This document shows positions 63,337 through 64,000 of a stretch of DNA of 64,000 nucleotides, in pieces. The position numbers were made by a program, and so were the translations under genes. Position 1 is the stretch's first letter, and the number at the start of each line of letters is the position of its first letter. This stretch comes from Pullulanibacillus pueri (GTDB taxonomy: Bacteria > Bacillota > Bacilli > Bacillales > Sporolactobacillaceae). The DNA lies in the NCBI RefSeq assembly GCF_014639255.1, contig NZ_BMFV01000006.1, positions 62,001-126,000 on the forward strand, read 5' to 3'. The notes below the pieces were generated by a model. The model worked only from the letters and a program-made list of their open reading frames with translations, was not told where the DNA came from and ran no database searches.

Positions 63337-64000
63337 ATGTATAAGTTAAAATCTAAAGCAACACCTCTATTTTTTATCGGACCTGCCGTACTATTGCTTG
63401 TCATTTTTTCAGTTGTTCCTATTCTCATTTCTATCGGAATCAGCTTTACCGACATGAACCTCATCGGATTAGCCAATTGGGCTCAAATCAAATTTGTTGG
63501 TATCGAAAACTATATCGACCTTTTCACAGACAAGGTTTTCATCAAATCCATTGGCAATACGTTATTTTATGTCATTATCGGTGTACCACTTGCAGTGATA
63601 AGTTCTTTTGTTATTGCCTTGCTACTCAACCAAATAAATAAATGGCTATCAGCTACTTTCCGCATCATTTACTACATGCCATCCATCACTAATATTGTCG
63701 CGATCGCTGTTGTTTGGGGATTTCTATATAACCAAGACTACGGTTTATTCAATTATATTTTATCTGTGTTTCATATAGATGGTGTCGCTTGGTTAGAAAA
63801 TCCTCATATAGCGAAACTCTCTTTGATTCTTATGGCTGTTTGGAAAAGTAACGGGGTTAGCATGCTCATCTTTCTAGCAGCTTTACAATCTATTCCAAGA
63901 TCCCAGTATGAGGCTGCTGATATTGATGGGGCTTCTCGATGGCAAAAGCTCATTTATATCACCATACCAGCTATGAGTTTTGCGACTTTCTTTGTCACTG
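63337..64000 (+). CDS. sugar ABC transporter permease (partial)
   Basis: The first 221 codons; the gene continues beyond the window. MalF/UgpA-type permease: N-terminal MYKLKSKATPLFFIGPAVLL, several membrane segments and the EAA loop EAADIDGASRWQKLIYITIP near the right edge. ATG 63337 follows AAGGAGG by seven bases. It should be followed by a second permease gene; the ATPase (MsmX-type) is probably shared. Confidence 0.9.
   Translation, partial: MYKLKSKATPLFFIGPAVLLLVIFSVVPILISIGISFTDMNLIGLANWAQIKFVGIENYIDLFTDKVFIKSIGNTLFYVIIGVPLAVISSFVIALLLNQINKWLSATFRIIYYMPSITNIVAIAVVWGFLYNQDYGLFNYILSVFHIDGVAWLENPHIAKLSLILMAVWKSNGVSMLIFLAALQSIPRSQYEAADIDGASRWQKLIYITIPAMSFATFFVT

Noticed and set aside
1..64000. 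tRNA, rRNA, prophage, integrase or insertion-sequence genes
   Set aside because: No transposase, integrase, phage structural gene or tRNA-like cloverleaf was recognised; the small excisionase-type HTH at 27559 is a chromosomal family protein without an element around it.

Overview
The window comes from a low-GC, endospore-forming member of the Bacillales. A small acid-soluble spore protein (SspO-like) opens it, and many genes match Bacillus subtilis genes in sequence and order: artPQR, the YclM-type aspartokinase, bsdBCD with a LysR regulator, cidR/cidAB, yeeI, nadBCA/nadS and mhqO. The genus cannot be named from sequence alone; many intergenic repeats suggest a relative of Bacillus rather than B. 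subtilis itself. No rRNA, tRNA, phage, insertion sequence or CRISPR array was seen.

Layout. 1-3.6 kb: sspO, then an ammonium channel gene with two perfect TnrA/GlnR-type boxes, followed by a GlnD-like nucleotidyltransferase and a DnaQ-type exonuclease where a P-II gene would be expected. 3.6-8.1 kb: PadR/DUF2812 pair, PAS-PAS histidine kinase, sodium symporter. 8.2-19.6 kb: GH38 alpha-mannosidase, arginine ABC transporter, aspartokinase, a MutS2-like ATPase without Smr domain, and rarD preceded by a possible structured RNA. 19.8-32 kb: bsdBCD decarboxylase operon, LysR regulator, cidR/cidAB, a candidate ncRNA, a bile-acid/sodium-symporter-family carrier, a MerR/TipA regulator with a 19-bp-spacer promoter, GNAT, and preQ1 riboswitch-queT. 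32-40 kb: a two-component system next to an ABC-2 exporter (LnrJK-LMN-like layout), then a chemoreceptor. 40-51 kb: housekeeping enzymes and the NAD pathway (nadBCA divergent from nadS). 51-56 kb: YnfA, aldo-keto reductase, MhqO dioxygenase with an MhqR-type operator, and a histidine kinase fused to an RsbR/STAS module. 56-64 kb: a beta-1,2-glucan (sophoro-oligosaccharide) utilisation locus: GH94 phosphorylase and GH3 beta-glucosidase divergent from a sugar ABC transporter, with LacI-type palindromes on both promoters.

The most notable points are: (1) a roughly 155-bp dispersed element, found in at least six copies, most of them beside gene ends or terminators, one of which supplies the C-terminus of the aspartokinase; (2) a multi-stem RNA with its own -10 and terminator ahead of rarD; (3) the histidine kinase-RsbR-STAS fusion, in which both stressosome phospho-threonine positions are replaced; (4) the ammonium channel-nucleotidyltransferase-exonuclease grouping; (5) the symmetrical operator design of the beta-1,2-glucan locus. 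Assignments rest on motif recognition and memory of homologues; no search was run.
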